Source: an uncultured Gelidibacter sp. | Lineage (GTDB): Bacteria > Bacteroidota > Bacteroidia > Flavobacteriales > Flavobacteriaceae | Assembly: GCF_947500795.1 (NCBI RefSeq) | Contig: NZ_CANMTE010000003.1 | Location: forward strand, 486,003-550,002 | Direction: 5' to 3' | Length of the DNA stretch: 64,000 nt | Shown here: positions 34,886 to 44,570 of the stretch, in pieces | How the letters are laid out: every line of letters begins with the position of its first letter | How positions within the stretch are numbered: position 1 is the stretch's first letter | The notes under the pieces: generated by a model | Seen by the model: only the letters and a program-made list of their open reading frames with translations | The model's database searches: none | Told to the model about the DNA's origin: nothing | Translations under genes and position numbers: made by a program

Positions 34886-36211
34886 TTACATTGTGCTCAT
34901 CTTATCTTCCGTAATTGCTTCTGGTTTTCTTGTAGCACTGAGCAAGACATAATACCCAATGACACCGCTTAAAATAGAAGCGAGTAAGATTCCGATTTTA
35001 GCCTCTTCTTGAATGATGCGATCAGCAAAAGAGAGGTTTACAATAAAAAGTGACATTGTAAATCCGATACCACACAACAGCGAAATACCAAAAAGCAAAC
35101 GCCAAATTTCCTTCGTTTGAGGCATATTTCTATAGAAGAACTTCAAGAGGATCCAAATAGCCAGCATGATCCCTAGAGGTTTTCCGATTAAAAGTCCGAA
35201 GACAATTCCCCAGGTAATGGGAATATGAAACGCTTCGTTTAAAATTTGAGAGTCGAATACTATTCCGGCGTTGACGAATGCGAAAAGCGGCATTATAAAG
35301 AAGTAAACCAATCCGTGCAATTTACGCTCCAATCGTTTTAATGGCGATTCCATCTCACGCTGTGTGTTTTCGAGATAATGGTAAACTTTCGGACTTGTCA
35401 TGGACAACGTGTGGTCCTTCGCTTCTCTAAACAAATGATACCCACGCAACGCATACCTTCTAATTTTTCCAAGCTCCCATTCTTGGCGCAACGGTAAAGT
35501 CAATGCTAAGATTACACCAGAGATCGTAGCATGGATTCCGGAGGTCAAAACTGCCCACCATAAAACAAACCCAACAAGAAGATAGGGTGTTAATCTATTG
35601 ACGCCTTTATGATTAAAAATGAGCAATACTATGGTACAAACACCTGCGATACCCATAGCGCCCCAATGAATTTGATCCGTATAGAAAAACGCAATCACCA
35701 AAACGGCAATTAGGTCATCTACAACGGCAATGGTAGTAATAAAAACTTTGGCCCATGAAGGCATTCTAGACCCGAGTACCGCGAGAATTCCAATGACAAA
35801 TGCAATATCTGTTGCCATTGGTATGGCCCAACCCTTTACATAATCAGTCCCTTGATTGAAGGCAAAATATATAAGAGCAGGAAACATGGCGCCACTTAAG
35901 GCAGCCACTACTGGAAAAGTAGCCGATCTAAAAGATGTTAACCTACCAAATTTAAGTTCACTCTTAATTTCAAGTCCAACCAATAAAAAGAACAGCGCCA
36001 TCAGCCCATCATTAACCCAATGGTGAATTGTTTTAGAGATATAAACATTCTCAAAACCCATCCCAAACTCAAGTTGCATTACTGTATGATAAAAATGGTT
36101 TAAGGGAGTGTTCGCAACAATTAAAGCTGAAATTGTGGCTATAATTAACAATATGCCGGGAGCAGAATCTTGTTTAAAAAAGACTTCTACATTTTTAGTT
36201 AGTTTACTCAT
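34886..36211 (-). CDS. nhaA: Na+/H+ antiporter NhaA
   Basis: A 441-residue inner-membrane antiporter with about 12 hydrophobic segments that expels sodium in exchange for protons, important for salt and alkaline pH tolerance. Key motifs are intact: GLMALFFLLVGLEIKSEL, GWAIPMATDIAFVIGILAVL and the ion-binding Asp pair in TTIAVVDDLIAVLVIAFF. It is longer than E. coli NhaA (388) because of a cytoplasmic insertion around residues 245-285 (LREAKDHTL to ENTQREMES), common in Bacteroidota members. It stands alone, with its own terminator at 34742-34790. Confidence 0.96.
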   Translation of the reverse strand: MSKLTKNVEVFFKQDSAPGILLIIATISALIVANTPLNHFYHTVMQLEFGMGFENVYISKTIHHWVNDGLMALFFLLVGLEIKSELKFGRLTSFRSATFPVVAALSGAMFPALIYFAFNQGTDYVKGWAIPMATDIAFVIGILAVLGSRMPSWAKVFITTIAVVDDLIAVLVIAFFYTDQIHWGAMGIAGVCTIVLLIFNHKGVNRLTPYLLVGFVLWWAVLTSGIHATISGVILALTLPLRQEWELGKIRRYALRGYHLFREAKDHTLSMTSPKVYHYLENTQREMESPLKRLERKLHGLVYFFIMPLFAFVNAGIVFDSQILNEAFHIPITWGIVFGLLIGKPLGIMLAIWILLKFFYRNMPQTKEIWRLLFGISLLCGIGFTMSLFIVNLSFADRIIQEEAKIGILLASILSGVIGYYVLLSATRKPEAITEDKMSTM

Positions 36212-36557
36212 GTCAGTACACTATTGTTTTCGGGGCACAATTTCGCATTAAAAATTTCTAATTCCATAAAAATTCAATGTTATTTTTATGTAAACAAAAA
36301 GATCGGTTTTACCTGAAAATTAAACACTTGCATTCAGACCGTCATATATATTCTTAGATATTACTTAAAAATTGTCCCACAAAACGTTCGGAAAAGTTAG
36401 TATAATTCACCTAAAAATACGCAAAACAATAGCATTAAGATCAAAAAAAGCATAGGAATAAGCACCTATTCTTGCCAGAAATTTACTATAAAAACAAAAA
36501 ACCCGAAAAAATTAATTTCCGGGCTTTCGTGCTAACTAACGAACTCAAATAATAAAA
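36212..36557. other. Gene-free stretch between the DUF3472 gene and nhaA
   Basis: This 346-base interval holds the nhaA leader on its right and the terminator of the DUF3472 gene on its left (36491-36523). It is very AT-rich. I see no ORF of useful length, no clear promoter box and no further inverted repeat. Confidence 0.6.
36491..36523 (-). terminator. Terminator after the DUF3472 gene
   Basis: On the minus strand CCCGGAAA pairs with TTTTCGGG (36502-36523) around an AT-rich loop, followed by TTTTTTGTTTTTAT from 36501 down to 36488. It lies about 35 bases after the DUF3472 stop and would end transcription there. Confidence 0.8.
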
Positions 36558-37874
36558 TTATTTTTTTGGCACTTCCAATTGCGAAAAGTCAATAGTAGGA
36601 GCAATGCCATTTGCGGTACGAATAAATTCAGTACCAATTGGTGTGGTCTCGTTGAAAAAGCCACAATTCTTCATAAAAAATTGGTTGCCTTCAACGCCAC
36701 CAGCATAATCTAACCTTGACTCTTTTCTGGCCGTAGCGTCAGCTGTAAATTTAGCTGAAGTCAACTCCACCCACTGATTGTCTTCAGTATACGCCCATTG
36801 GTTATTATAATTGGCCTGTCTTGAAATGTGCCCTGCTGCAGGAACAAAATTCTCCAAAAACGAATAGAGTCTTTTTAAGTGTCTACTGCCTTGTGGTCTT
36901 CTAAAACTGGCTATTAAGTTCCATTTTCCTTCTTCTGGTGCGAAGAAGTAAGCGGTATAATCTGTAGAATTATTCTCTGCAGGCACACCTTTCAACAAGA
37001 ACCTATAAGATGTGTTTGGCTTCCAATTGTACACCTTGTAGCTTTGACCGCCTGAACCTTCATTACCAAATTCACCTGTAGTAACACCATCACCTTTACC
37101 TAACAAAATGATTTTATGATCGTCAGGAATGTCTTTTGGGTCTTGCGTATCAAACGGACTCCACACGGAGAATAAAATGCGACGCTCCGTTTCGGAATTG
37201 ACTTGAATTCCGAAATAACCATCCGCAAAGCCATTCGCCATATAATAGGAGCCGATGACATCTTCACCTTCAGGCACATTAATTTCGTTGTAAAACCAAA
37301 TGACTTCCTTGTCTTTAGGCATTTCATAAGACAAATGCACTGACGGCCCGCGACGCCCAAAATAAACATCGTCTTTTATAAAATAGACGTTGCCTTCAGT
37401 GGCTGGGCCGCCAATAAGTACCTTATCGATGTCGGCCACAATAGTACCCGATTTTTCAATCGCTTCAATTTCCACAACATTATACCCTTCAGTTGCTTCA
37501 AACACACCTACATCAATTGTTTTAGCGTTAGTATTAGACACTTCGATTGTTTTAGTTACGCTTCCTACCGTCACTTTTAGTTTTGACACTCCTTCTGCAA
37601 CATTTGCATGTAAGCCTAAGTGGAGTTTTCCTGAAGTATCGGTTTTAAAGTAGGTACGCATGACCTGATTCATATCCGTCCACCGCTTGGCATCCACACT
37701 TGGTGTTTTTGCCTCTTTATCAAACCGATTCACCATCCAGCTATTGGCTTTAGCAGGAATTTCTGTGGTTAAATTAATTACACTATTAATTGATTCAGTC
37801 GATCTATAAGCATTACAGCTTACGAGATGAACTCCAACAACTAACAATAAAAAATTAAACATCCGTATTTTCAT
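36558..37874 (-). CDS. DUF3472 lipoprotein with DUF5077-like N-terminal domain
   Basis: A 438-residue lipoprotein (signal ends HLVSC). The N-terminal part (about 30-155) is DUF5077-like: WTDMNQVMRTYFKTDTSGKL then VTKTIEVSNTNAKTIDVGVF. The DUF3472 domain (about 175-310) has GRRGPSVHLSYEMPKDKEVI, YYMANGFADGYFGIQVNSE and RRILFSVWSPFDTQDP. Domains of this kind occur in Bacteroidota glycan loci and are presumed to bind or modify carbohydrate, but no activity is known to me. It follows the SusC/SusD genes but a strong terminator lies between (38021-38059), so it may be its own transcript or be read through at reduced level. Confidence 0.82.
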   Translation of the reverse strand: MKIRMFNFLLLVVGVHLVSCNAYRSTESINSVINLTTEIPAKANSWMVNRFDKEAKTPSVDAKRWTDMNQVMRTYFKTDTSGKLHLGLHANVAEGVSKLKVTVGSVTKTIEVSNTNAKTIDVGVFEATEGYNVVEIEAIEKSGTIVADIDKVLIGGPATEGNVYFIKDDVYFGRRGPSVHLSYEMPKDKEVIWFYNEINVPEGEDVIGSYYMANGFADGYFGIQVNSETERRILFSVWSPFDTQDPKDIPDDHKIILLGKGDGVTTGEFGNEGSGGQSYKVYNWKPNTSYRFLLKGVPAENNSTDYTAYFFAPEEGKWNLIASFRRPQGSRHLKRLYSFLENFVPAAGHISRQANYNNQWAYTEDNQWVELTSAKFTADATARKESRLDYAGGVEGNQFFMKNCGFFNETTPIGTEFIRTANGIAPTIDFSQLEVPKK

Positions 37875-38020
37875 AATTTTAGTTTTTAATAAGGGTTATC
37901 ACTTTTGAAGTGGAACTGTCGTTTGTCGTGGAGATTTTTGATGCTAGGCATCTCCAAGAATATTACTTTCATTTTACAAGTTCCATAGCAAACCCATACA
38001 ATAGAATTGCCTAAGGACGA

Positions 38021-38059
38021 ATAAAAACAGAGAAGCTCAACCTTTAAATTGAGCTTCTC
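38021..38059 (-). terminator. Terminator after the second susD
   Basis: GAGAAGCTCAA (38030-38040) and TTGAGCTTCTC (38049-38059) form a perfect 11-base stem with an 8-base loop. On the minus strand it is followed by CTGTTTTTA (38030-38022). It lies 47 bases after the susD stop and separates the SusC/SusD unit from the DUF3472 gene. Confidence 0.8.
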
Positions 38060-38106
38060 CTTAAAACTATTATTTACGTCAAAACCATTGACATTTCCAA
38101 CTAATA

Positions 38107-39816
38107 TTATTGAGTTGGATTCTGTGTTAATGTTCCCGGATAAGAGTTAATAGCATCCTGTGGAATGTAAAATACAACTCGGTAGTCTGTGGCTGAAATG
38201 TTCTCAAATTGTTTATGAGGTCCCGGATATTCTCTAGATAACGACTTTCCATTGCGGAATACGTCATAGCTACGTTCTGCTTGGTAAGCCAATTCCAATT
38301 GACGCTCCTTATCTATACGCTCACTTGCATTAGAAGCATCTAAGCTAGCATAGCCTCCGCCCACAATAGAACGTTCTCTTATCAAATTAAGATCATTCAA
38401 TGCTGCGTTATAATTTCCAAGTTTTGCATAAGCCTCCGCACGGTTTAAATATACCTCACCTAAACGACTAATTACTGGCGAATGTAAATGAGATTCTTCA
38501 CCTTCAAGTGAAGCTTTTGTAATGTAAAATTGAGGATACACACGATTTAGAGAAATAAAATTATCTATGACACCTTTATAGTTTTTTCCATCTTTATAAA
38601 CGATAGAATAGATTCCCTGATCGGCATCAGCTGGCAAAAGTGTATAGGTATCGCTTCCTTCTTTGGCAGTTATAACACTACCATTTCTTGTAATATTAGC
38701 TTGTACATAGTTTAAAACATCACCGTCTTCCTTAATAAAACGAAATACTTCAGTATAATTTCCAGTATCAGCATTTTTAGAATAAGTTGGTTTTATAAAA
38801 GCTGCTCTAGCATCAACCATTTTATAACTCTCCGGACGCCAGTCATTGCGGCCCGTCTCATTCAATAACTCTATATACTTACCGCTGGCATACATTTCAC
38901 CCCAGCCCATACCACCTAGGTTAGCATACATTCCACCAACACCATAATAATGATCATAACCAGAGAATTCTGATGCTACACGTTTAATAGCGAAAATGGT
39001 TTCTGCATTGTTCTCAGGAATAAAAGTGTTATACTTCATAAACTGAGCTCTAGGTAATAAGGTGTACTTTCCAGAATTGATTACTTTATCAGCATACTCG
39101 ACTGCAAGTTGAGCATATTGTGAATTAGGAGAAGTATAGGTCCCACTCATATAAAGATAGATACGAGATAATATGGCCTGAGCGGCCTCTTTTGAAGCAT
39201 ATATTGCCCCCTTGTCTAAGGTTAACAATTCTTCAGCTTTCTTTAAATCACTTATAGCTTGCTCATAAGACTCCTTAACTGTAGCCCGATCTGCAAGATT
39301 CGTATTAAGAACGTCCTCAGGAGTACCGTTTACTATTGGTACACCTAAATTTGTTTCCGGATTTTGATAGTATGGTCGTCCAAACGCACGTGTTAGATAA
39401 AAATACATCATTCCTCTTACGTAGTACGATTCCCCAATGTTATTATCAATTTCAACACTTTGGCCTTCATCTATCATATCAATGATATTTGACGCTTGAG
39501 CAATAGCTTTATATCCAGAATTCCAAAATTGTGTCAAACGATAATTATTTGGTGTACGAGCGTAAGAGATAAATTCGTAAAAAGCATCCGTAGATGAACC
39601 ACGAATCATCATATTGTCACCAGCATATTCACCCATACGATGCATAGGGTCAGACCAGTTTTTTAATTGGGCATACATTCCGTTTAGCAAAGGTTGAAGG
39701 GAAGCATCTGGATCACCAACGATGGTGTCAGAATCCATACTTCCATGGGGAGTTCTGTCTATATCACAGGCTGAGAACGCTGCAAAGGCCAATAAGGTTA
39801 TAAATATTTTTTTCAT
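38107..39816 (-). CDS. SusD/RagB-family glycan-binding lipoprotein of the second locus
   Basis: A 569-residue surface lipoprotein (lipobox AFSAC followed by DIDRTP). The SusD signatures are YVRGMMYFYLTRAFGRPYYQ at about 130-150, AQAILSRIYLYMSGTY and the C-terminal GEVYLNRAEAYAKLGNYNAA. ERQLELAYQAERSYDVFRNG near the end is also typical. It caps the partner SusC barrel and binds the oligosaccharide. It lies 10 bases after the SusC stop. It is not closely alike to the starch SusD of this window, so the two loci bind different substrates; context suggests an amino-sugar-containing glycan. Confidence 0.93.
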   Translation of the reverse strand: MKKIFITLLAFAAFSACDIDRTPHGSMDSDTIVGDPDASLQPLLNGMYAQLKNWSDPMHRMGEYAGDNMMIRGSSTDAFYEFISYARTPNNYRLTQFWNSGYKAIAQASNIIDMIDEGQSVEIDNNIGESYYVRGMMYFYLTRAFGRPYYQNPETNLGVPIVNGTPEDVLNTNLADRATVKESYEQAISDLKKAEELLTLDKGAIYASKEAAQAILSRIYLYMSGTYTSPNSQYAQLAVEYADKVINSGKYTLLPRAQFMKYNTFIPENNAETIFAIKRVASEFSGYDHYYGVGGMYANLGGMGWGEMYASGKYIELLNETGRNDWRPESYKMVDARAAFIKPTYSKNADTGNYTEVFRFIKEDGDVLNYVQANITRNGSVITAKEGSDTYTLLPADADQGIYSIVYKDGKNYKGVIDNFISLNRVYPQFYITKASLEGEESHLHSPVISRLGEVYLNRAEAYAKLGNYNAALNDLNLIRERSIVGGGYASLDASNASERIDKERQLELAYQAERSYDVFRNGKSLSREYPGPHKQFENISATDYRVVFYIPQDAINSYPGTLTQNPTQ

Positions 39817-39826
39817 GTTATTTTAT

Positions 39827-42800
39827 TTAAAATGATACATTTAAACCAAGCATAAATCTGCGAGTTGATGGATATACCCCTGGTCCTGTTGAGCCTAATA
39901 CAGCTCCATTACTACTTGGAATTTCAGGATCTACGCCAGAATAGTCTGTTATAACGAAAAGGTTTTCTCCAGATAAGGTTACCCTTAAATTATCCACTTT
40001 ATATTGACTTAGGTCAATATTGTAACCTAGTGAAAGAGAACGTAACTTTAAGAAATCATTTTTCTCCAAATAACGTGTCGAAGTAGCATTACCTTTATCT
40101 TGGTTATTATATCTGGCAATAGGGTGAGTAGCTATATCGCCAGGTTTCTCCCAACGGCTCCATCCTGGTCTCAATTTCATTTGATTACGATCTGTATACG
40201 TTCCATCTGAGTCATATTCTTGACGAGAATAATTATAAATCTTACCACCTAAAGCATAACCGAAAACAGCGTTAAGATCAAAATCCTTGTATGATAATGC
40301 AGTAGAGAAGCCACCAAATACATCTGGTGATACTTTTCCTGTTTTCTCGAATGTTGCTTGAGAGTAATTAGAAGTTGTAGAACGTGACAACTCATTACCA
40401 TCACTATCTCTATCCACTACATACCACATAGGCAATCCGTTTTCAGGATTTACACCAGCCCACTCTTTTAGGTAGTAAGTATCTACAGGACGGCCTGGTT
40501 CTAACATACGTTGTGCAGATCCAGCAATACCTAATCCATCACCGACGATAATAGGTCTGACCACATAATCTCCATTAGCATCTTTCGTTTTATAAAGTTT
40601 TGTCAATTTATTTGCGTTGTGACCTAGGTTAACATCAATACTCCATGTTAATTCATCAGTACTGATAATATCGCCACCAATGGCTAGCTCAATACCTTTA
40701 TTTTCCATTTCGCCAATATTTTGCCAAATACTAGTCACACCGGTTAACCCAGTGATTGGGACTTGATAAAGGATATTGTCTGTGTTTTTTACGTAATAAT
40801 CGAAAGTTAGTCTTGCACGATTATTAAATAAACTTGCATCGATACCAAAACCACTTGTGAATGTTTTTTCCCATGTAAGATCTTTATTTCCTATTTGGCT
40901 GATTAACGCTCCAGGATTTTCATTATAACCTGCACCGGTAGAAACAGCATAAAGATCATATTGAGGATACAGAGAACTTGGACGGTTACCAACAGAACCA
41001 TAAGCTACACGTAGTTTTAGGGCATCCACCCAATCAGCCTTAAACCATTCTTCACGCTCTATATTCCATCCTCCACTTACTGAGAAAAAATTACCATATT
41101 TGGCATTATCACCAAAATTTGAAGCACCATCTCTACGGAAAGACAACTGGCCCATGTATTTACTATCAAACGCATAATTAGCATTGAAAAGAACTGACTG
41201 TACAGCCCACTCATTAATACCACCTTTAGTACGTTCTGGTTTAGCGACTACATCTAGTATTTCAAAACCTGGAATAAATCCGGTACCATAAACGTCTAAT
41301 GTTTCACCGCGATAATCATTAAATTCATAGGCTAATATACCATTTACAACATGTTTGTTCCAACTGTTGTTAAATCTTAATATTTGATTTGTATATCGAC
41401 GTGTAGATTCTGAACGGTAATCTGTTATTCGTCCACCAACACTAATACCTCCATTAGAACGAGGATCTGTATATCCGTTAGATTTATAACTATTATACAT
41501 ATAATTGTTAACTGAGGAAAAAGTTAACCAGTTTGTAAGTTTTATGTCGAAATCCATATTCGCCATAATCTCGTAGTTCTTATTCGAGGAGTGATTCCAC
41601 TGTAGATCATAAAGGTAATTAGTACTAGCACTATTCACCCATTCACTAGAACGATGTGGCACAAGATTTCCATTTTCATCATAAGGGCTATCCCAAGGAA
41701 GATTAGAATACATTGCAGTAGTTGAATATTGACGGTCATCAACATTACGGAAGGATCCAGCCAATGTTGGTTTAATTGTCAACCAATCTAAAGGCTTATA
41801 TTCCGTTTTGTAACGCAAATTATAACGGGAATAATCATAACCCTTAACAGCACCTTCCTCATCATAAAGTCCTAAAGACATATAAGATCGAAGTGTTTCA
41901 GTTCCTCCTTGAATTGAGACATTGTAGTTTTGTGTGTACCCTGTTTGAGTAGCTACATCCCACCAATTAAAATTACTGTCACGCAGCTCAGGCTTCCAAC
42001 GTGGAAAAGATATCTGACTAGCATTAGAAAATGAGGCATAATAATCATAAAGCTCTGCTCCATTCATTATTTGCAAATTTCCATTATTCAGATTATTGAA
42101 ACCTGTCTTTGACGAAAAACTAACTTTAGTCTTCCCTAACTTAGCTCTTTTTGTTGTAACCACAACTACACCGTTAGCTCCCTGAGATCCATAAATAGAA
42201 GTTGATGCGGCGTCTTTTAAAATCGTCATGGACTCTATATCGTCTGGATTTAATTCACCAGCACTAGACCCCACAATAACACCGTCTATCACCCATAATG
42301 GACTCGTCGTCCCGCTTAAAGTTGCTTGACCACGGATAACAACCGCACCTCTAGAGCCAGGTTGACCTGATCCAGGTGCAACATACACTCCGGGAGCCTT
42401 CCCGTTAAGCATATTTTCCACTGAAGGCGTTGTAACATCCCTAAGATCATCACCATCTACCGTCTGTAAAGCTCCAGTTAAACTTTCTCTTTTTAATGAA
42501 CTGTAACCTACAACAACAATTTCGTCCAAACTTGCTACATCTTCTTTTAAGCTTACGCTTATTTCAGAACGCCCGTTTACTTTGACCTCAACAGTTGTAA
42601 AGCCCATAAAGGAGATAACCAAAGTTGCGTCAGAATTAACAGTAATGGAATAATTTCCATCAAAATCTGTCGCAGCTCCATTAGTAGTCCCTTTTTCTAT
42701 AACAGTTGCCCCAGGAACCAAAGCCCCAGTATTAGCTTCCGTTATTGTTCCTTTCACCTCAATTTTTGATTGTTGTGCATAGGCAGAACCGAGAAACAGA

Positions 42801-42832
42801 GATAAGAATAATACAAATAATAGTTTCTTCAT
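39827..42832 (-). CDS. SusC-like TonB-dependent transporter of the second locus
   Basis: A 1001-residue outer-membrane transporter. It has a signal peptide (ending SAYAQ) and a CarboxypepD_reg-like domain (about 25-100; VKGTITEANTGALVPGATVI). The TonB box region is LDEIVVVGYSSLKRES. The plug carries VENMLNGKAPGVYVAPGSGQ and STSIYGSQGANGVVVVTTKR, and the barrel ends in RFMLGLNVSF. No STN domain is present. It should import glycan fragments bound by the adjacent SusD. GH109 lies 89 bases upstream in the same direction, so the likely transcript is GH109-SusC-SusD. Confidence 0.94.
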   Translation of the reverse strand: MKKLLFVLFLSLFLGSAYAQQSKIEVKGTITEANTGALVPGATVIEKGTTNGAATDFDGNYSITVNSDATLVISFMGFTTVEVKVNGRSEISVSLKEDVASLDEIVVVGYSSLKRESLTGALQTVDGDDLRDVTTPSVENMLNGKAPGVYVAPGSGQPGSRGAVVIRGQATLSGTTSPLWVIDGVIVGSSAGELNPDDIESMTILKDAASTSIYGSQGANGVVVVTTKRAKLGKTKVSFSSKTGFNNLNNGNLQIMNGAELYDYYASFSNASQISFPRWKPELRDSNFNWWDVATQTGYTQNYNVSIQGGTETLRSYMSLGLYDEEGAVKGYDYSRYNLRYKTEYKPLDWLTIKPTLAGSFRNVDDRQYSTTAMYSNLPWDSPYDENGNLVPHRSSEWVNSASTNYLYDLQWNHSSNKNYEIMANMDFDIKLTNWLTFSSVNNYMYNSYKSNGYTDPRSNGGISVGGRITDYRSESTRRYTNQILRFNNSWNKHVVNGILAYEFNDYRGETLDVYGTGFIPGFEILDVVAKPERTKGGINEWAVQSVLFNANYAFDSKYMGQLSFRRDGASNFGDNAKYGNFFSVSGGWNIEREEWFKADWVDALKLRVAYGSVGNRPSSLYPQYDLYAVSTGAGYNENPGALISQIGNKDLTWEKTFTSGFGIDASLFNNRARLTFDYYVKNTDNILYQVPITGLTGVTSIWQNIGEMENKGIELAIGGDIISTDELTWSIDVNLGHNANKLTKLYKTKDANGDYVVRPIIVGDGLGIAGSAQRMLEPGRPVDTYYLKEWAGVNPENGLPMWYVVDRDSDGNELSRSTTSNYSQATFEKTGKVSPDVFGGFSTALSYKDFDLNAVFGYALGGKIYNYSRQEYDSDGTYTDRNQMKLRPGWSRWEKPGDIATHPIARYNNQDKGNATSTRYLEKNDFLKLRSLSLGYNIDLSQYKVDNLRVTLSGENLFVITDYSGVDPEIPSSNGAVLGSTGPGVYPSTRRFMLGLNVSF

Positions 42833-42921
42833 TAGATTAATTTTTGATTAGTTTTCATTTAGTTAAATATCAGGTGCGTATCACACCCTTTTAAAATTAT
42901 TTGGTTATAGATAAACAACAT

Positions 42922-44283
42922 TTAGTAGGTATCCTTCATCCAATTGTAAGGCTTGCGTTTTACCCACATACCTCTTGTAAAATCAGGAATATCCTGAGGT
43001 TCTCCGTTGTTTTCAATAGACGCTTCAGACAATGGCGTAATTGAACTCCATGCTGCTGCATCATAGGCATCCATTGGTGGTGCAATGTTTTCTTTAGCCG
43101 ATTCAATAAATGAATTCATCACAAAGAAGTCCATGCCGCCATGGCCAGCACCTGTAGCTAACTCACCATATTTTTTCCATAATGGGTGGTCGTACTTTTT
43201 CAACCACTCATCAGCACTATCCCAACGGTGTGGTTTTGAGTGTCCTTCCACATAAATTCTGTTGCCATCATCTTCCCATAATCCGTTTGCACCTTGCACT
43301 CTAAATCCTAAAGAATAAGGTCTTGGTAAATTAACATCATGTGTAATGATGATGGTTTCGCCGTTTGAAGTTTCTACGGTTGTTGTAATCACATCGCCTT
43401 GTTTGAATTTCAATTTGGCATTAGGATGGTCAGCACCTCCGTTTTCAACTATGTAATTATGTAGTCCGATGCCTTTTGTTGCGTGAGATGTTAAGGACAC
43501 CAATCGATTCCCTCTATTGATATCACACATGACAGCCATTGGCCCTAATCCGTGTGTAGGATAGACATCGCCATTTCTTAAAAGGGAGTGTTGCGTACGC
43601 CATTTAGATTCAGAAATACCTTTATCTCCAAACTCAACACCTTTGCCATACGCCGTTTTTCCATCATTTAATTTTACGCCACGTAAATCGTGTTGGTAAC
43701 CACATCTAAAATGTACCAATTCACCAAATACGTTTTGTTTTACCATGTTCAATACAGCAAGGACATCTCTACGGTAATTCACATTTTCAAGAATCATCAA
43801 GTGTGATCCTGTTGCTTCATGTGTGTTCACCAAATCCCAGCACTCTTCCAAAGTATTGGCTGCAGACACTTCAAGACCCGTATATTTACCAGCTTTCATT
43901 GAATCTACGGCCATACGTGTATGCCATAACCATGGTGTAGAAATAACCACAGCATCAACTTCTTTTAAATTTAACAGGTTCAAGTAATCCTTTTCAGATT
44001 TGCTAAAAACCTGTGGTTTTGGAAATCCTGCATCTTTTATCATTTTCAATGCCACTTCAATCCTTGCTGGATCCACATCACAAATAGCAGTAATTTCAGT
44101 ATCCTTTCTTAGGAGTGCGTTATTTAAATGGTTTACACCTCTAAGACCCACACCTATAAAAGCCATTTTTAATTTCTGACCAGAAGCCTCACCCATTATT
44201 CCTCCAAATGACAAATTTGGCAACATAAATAATCCAGCTCCGGCGAGTGCAGTTTTCTTTACAAAGTCTCTTCTTGAACCCAT
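42922..44283 (-). CDS. GH109 family NAD-dependent glycosidase (alpha-N-acetylgalactosaminidase-like)
   Basis: A 453-residue Gfo/Idh/MocA-fold protein with a clear twin-arginine signal (GSRRDFVKKTALAGAGLFML), so it is exported folded with NAD bound. The Rossmann motif is MAFIGVGLRGVNHLNNALL, followed by ITAICDVDPARIEVAL. GKYTGLEVSAANTLEECWDL, MILENVNYRRDVLAVLNMV and FRCGYQHDLRGVKLNDGK are characteristic of GH109, whose founding member removes terminal alpha-GalNAc (blood group A antigen). The start at 44283 was chosen over a frame 30 codons longer because it places the Tat motif at the N-terminus. Other GH109-like activities, or plain dehydrogenase action, cannot be excluded. Confidence 0.88.
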   Translation of the reverse strand: MGSRRDFVKKTALAGAGLFMLPNLSFGGIMGEASGQKLKMAFIGVGLRGVNHLNNALLRKDTEITAICDVDPARIEVALKMIKDAGFPKPQVFSKSEKDYLNLLNLKEVDAVVISTPWLWHTRMAVDSMKAGKYTGLEVSAANTLEECWDLVNTHEATGSHLMILENVNYRRDVLAVLNMVKQNVFGELVHFRCGYQHDLRGVKLNDGKTAYGKGVEFGDKGISESKWRTQHSLLRNGDVYPTHGLGPMAVMCDINRGNRLVSLTSHATKGIGLHNYIVENGGADHPNAKLKFKQGDVITTTVETSNGETIIITHDVNLPRPYSLGFRVQGANGLWEDDGNRIYVEGHSKPHRWDSADEWLKKYDHPLWKKYGELATGAGHGGMDFFVMNSFIESAKENIAPPMDAYDAAAWSSITPLSEASIENNGEPQDIPDFTRGMWVKRKPYNWMKDTY

Positions 44284-44570
44284 ATAATTTCTAATAGTTA
44301 ATAAATCGTTAAATAATCTTTCTCCCAAATGTTGAAATTTATTTTGGAACATTGGGAGACATTTTAGGCCCATAAAAGTGTTTTATCTGCAATGACTAAA
44401 TCGTACTCCTTTTTGACGATTTCATACCCCCTAACTGCTTTTTACACTCATTAACAATGATTTATACGTGATGAATAATTAATATATTTACCGCAGTGAA
44501 GAAAATCACCCCCTTGAAGGTTGCCTTCTAATTAAACAAGCTAGTCGCCCTTAAAATTAACATCCAGCAT
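44284..44570. promoter_or_regulatory. Divergent regulatory region between GH109 and the hybrid two-component gene
   Basis: This 287-base stretch should carry the promoters of both directions. Visible items are GAAGG-TTG-CCTTC at 44516-44528 and two C-rich blocks, ATACCCCCTAAC (about 44424-44435) and ATCACCCCCTTG (about 44505-44516). The hybrid regulator probably binds here for autoregulation and for GH109-SusCD, but the site cannot be identified from one copy. Confidence 0.35.
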
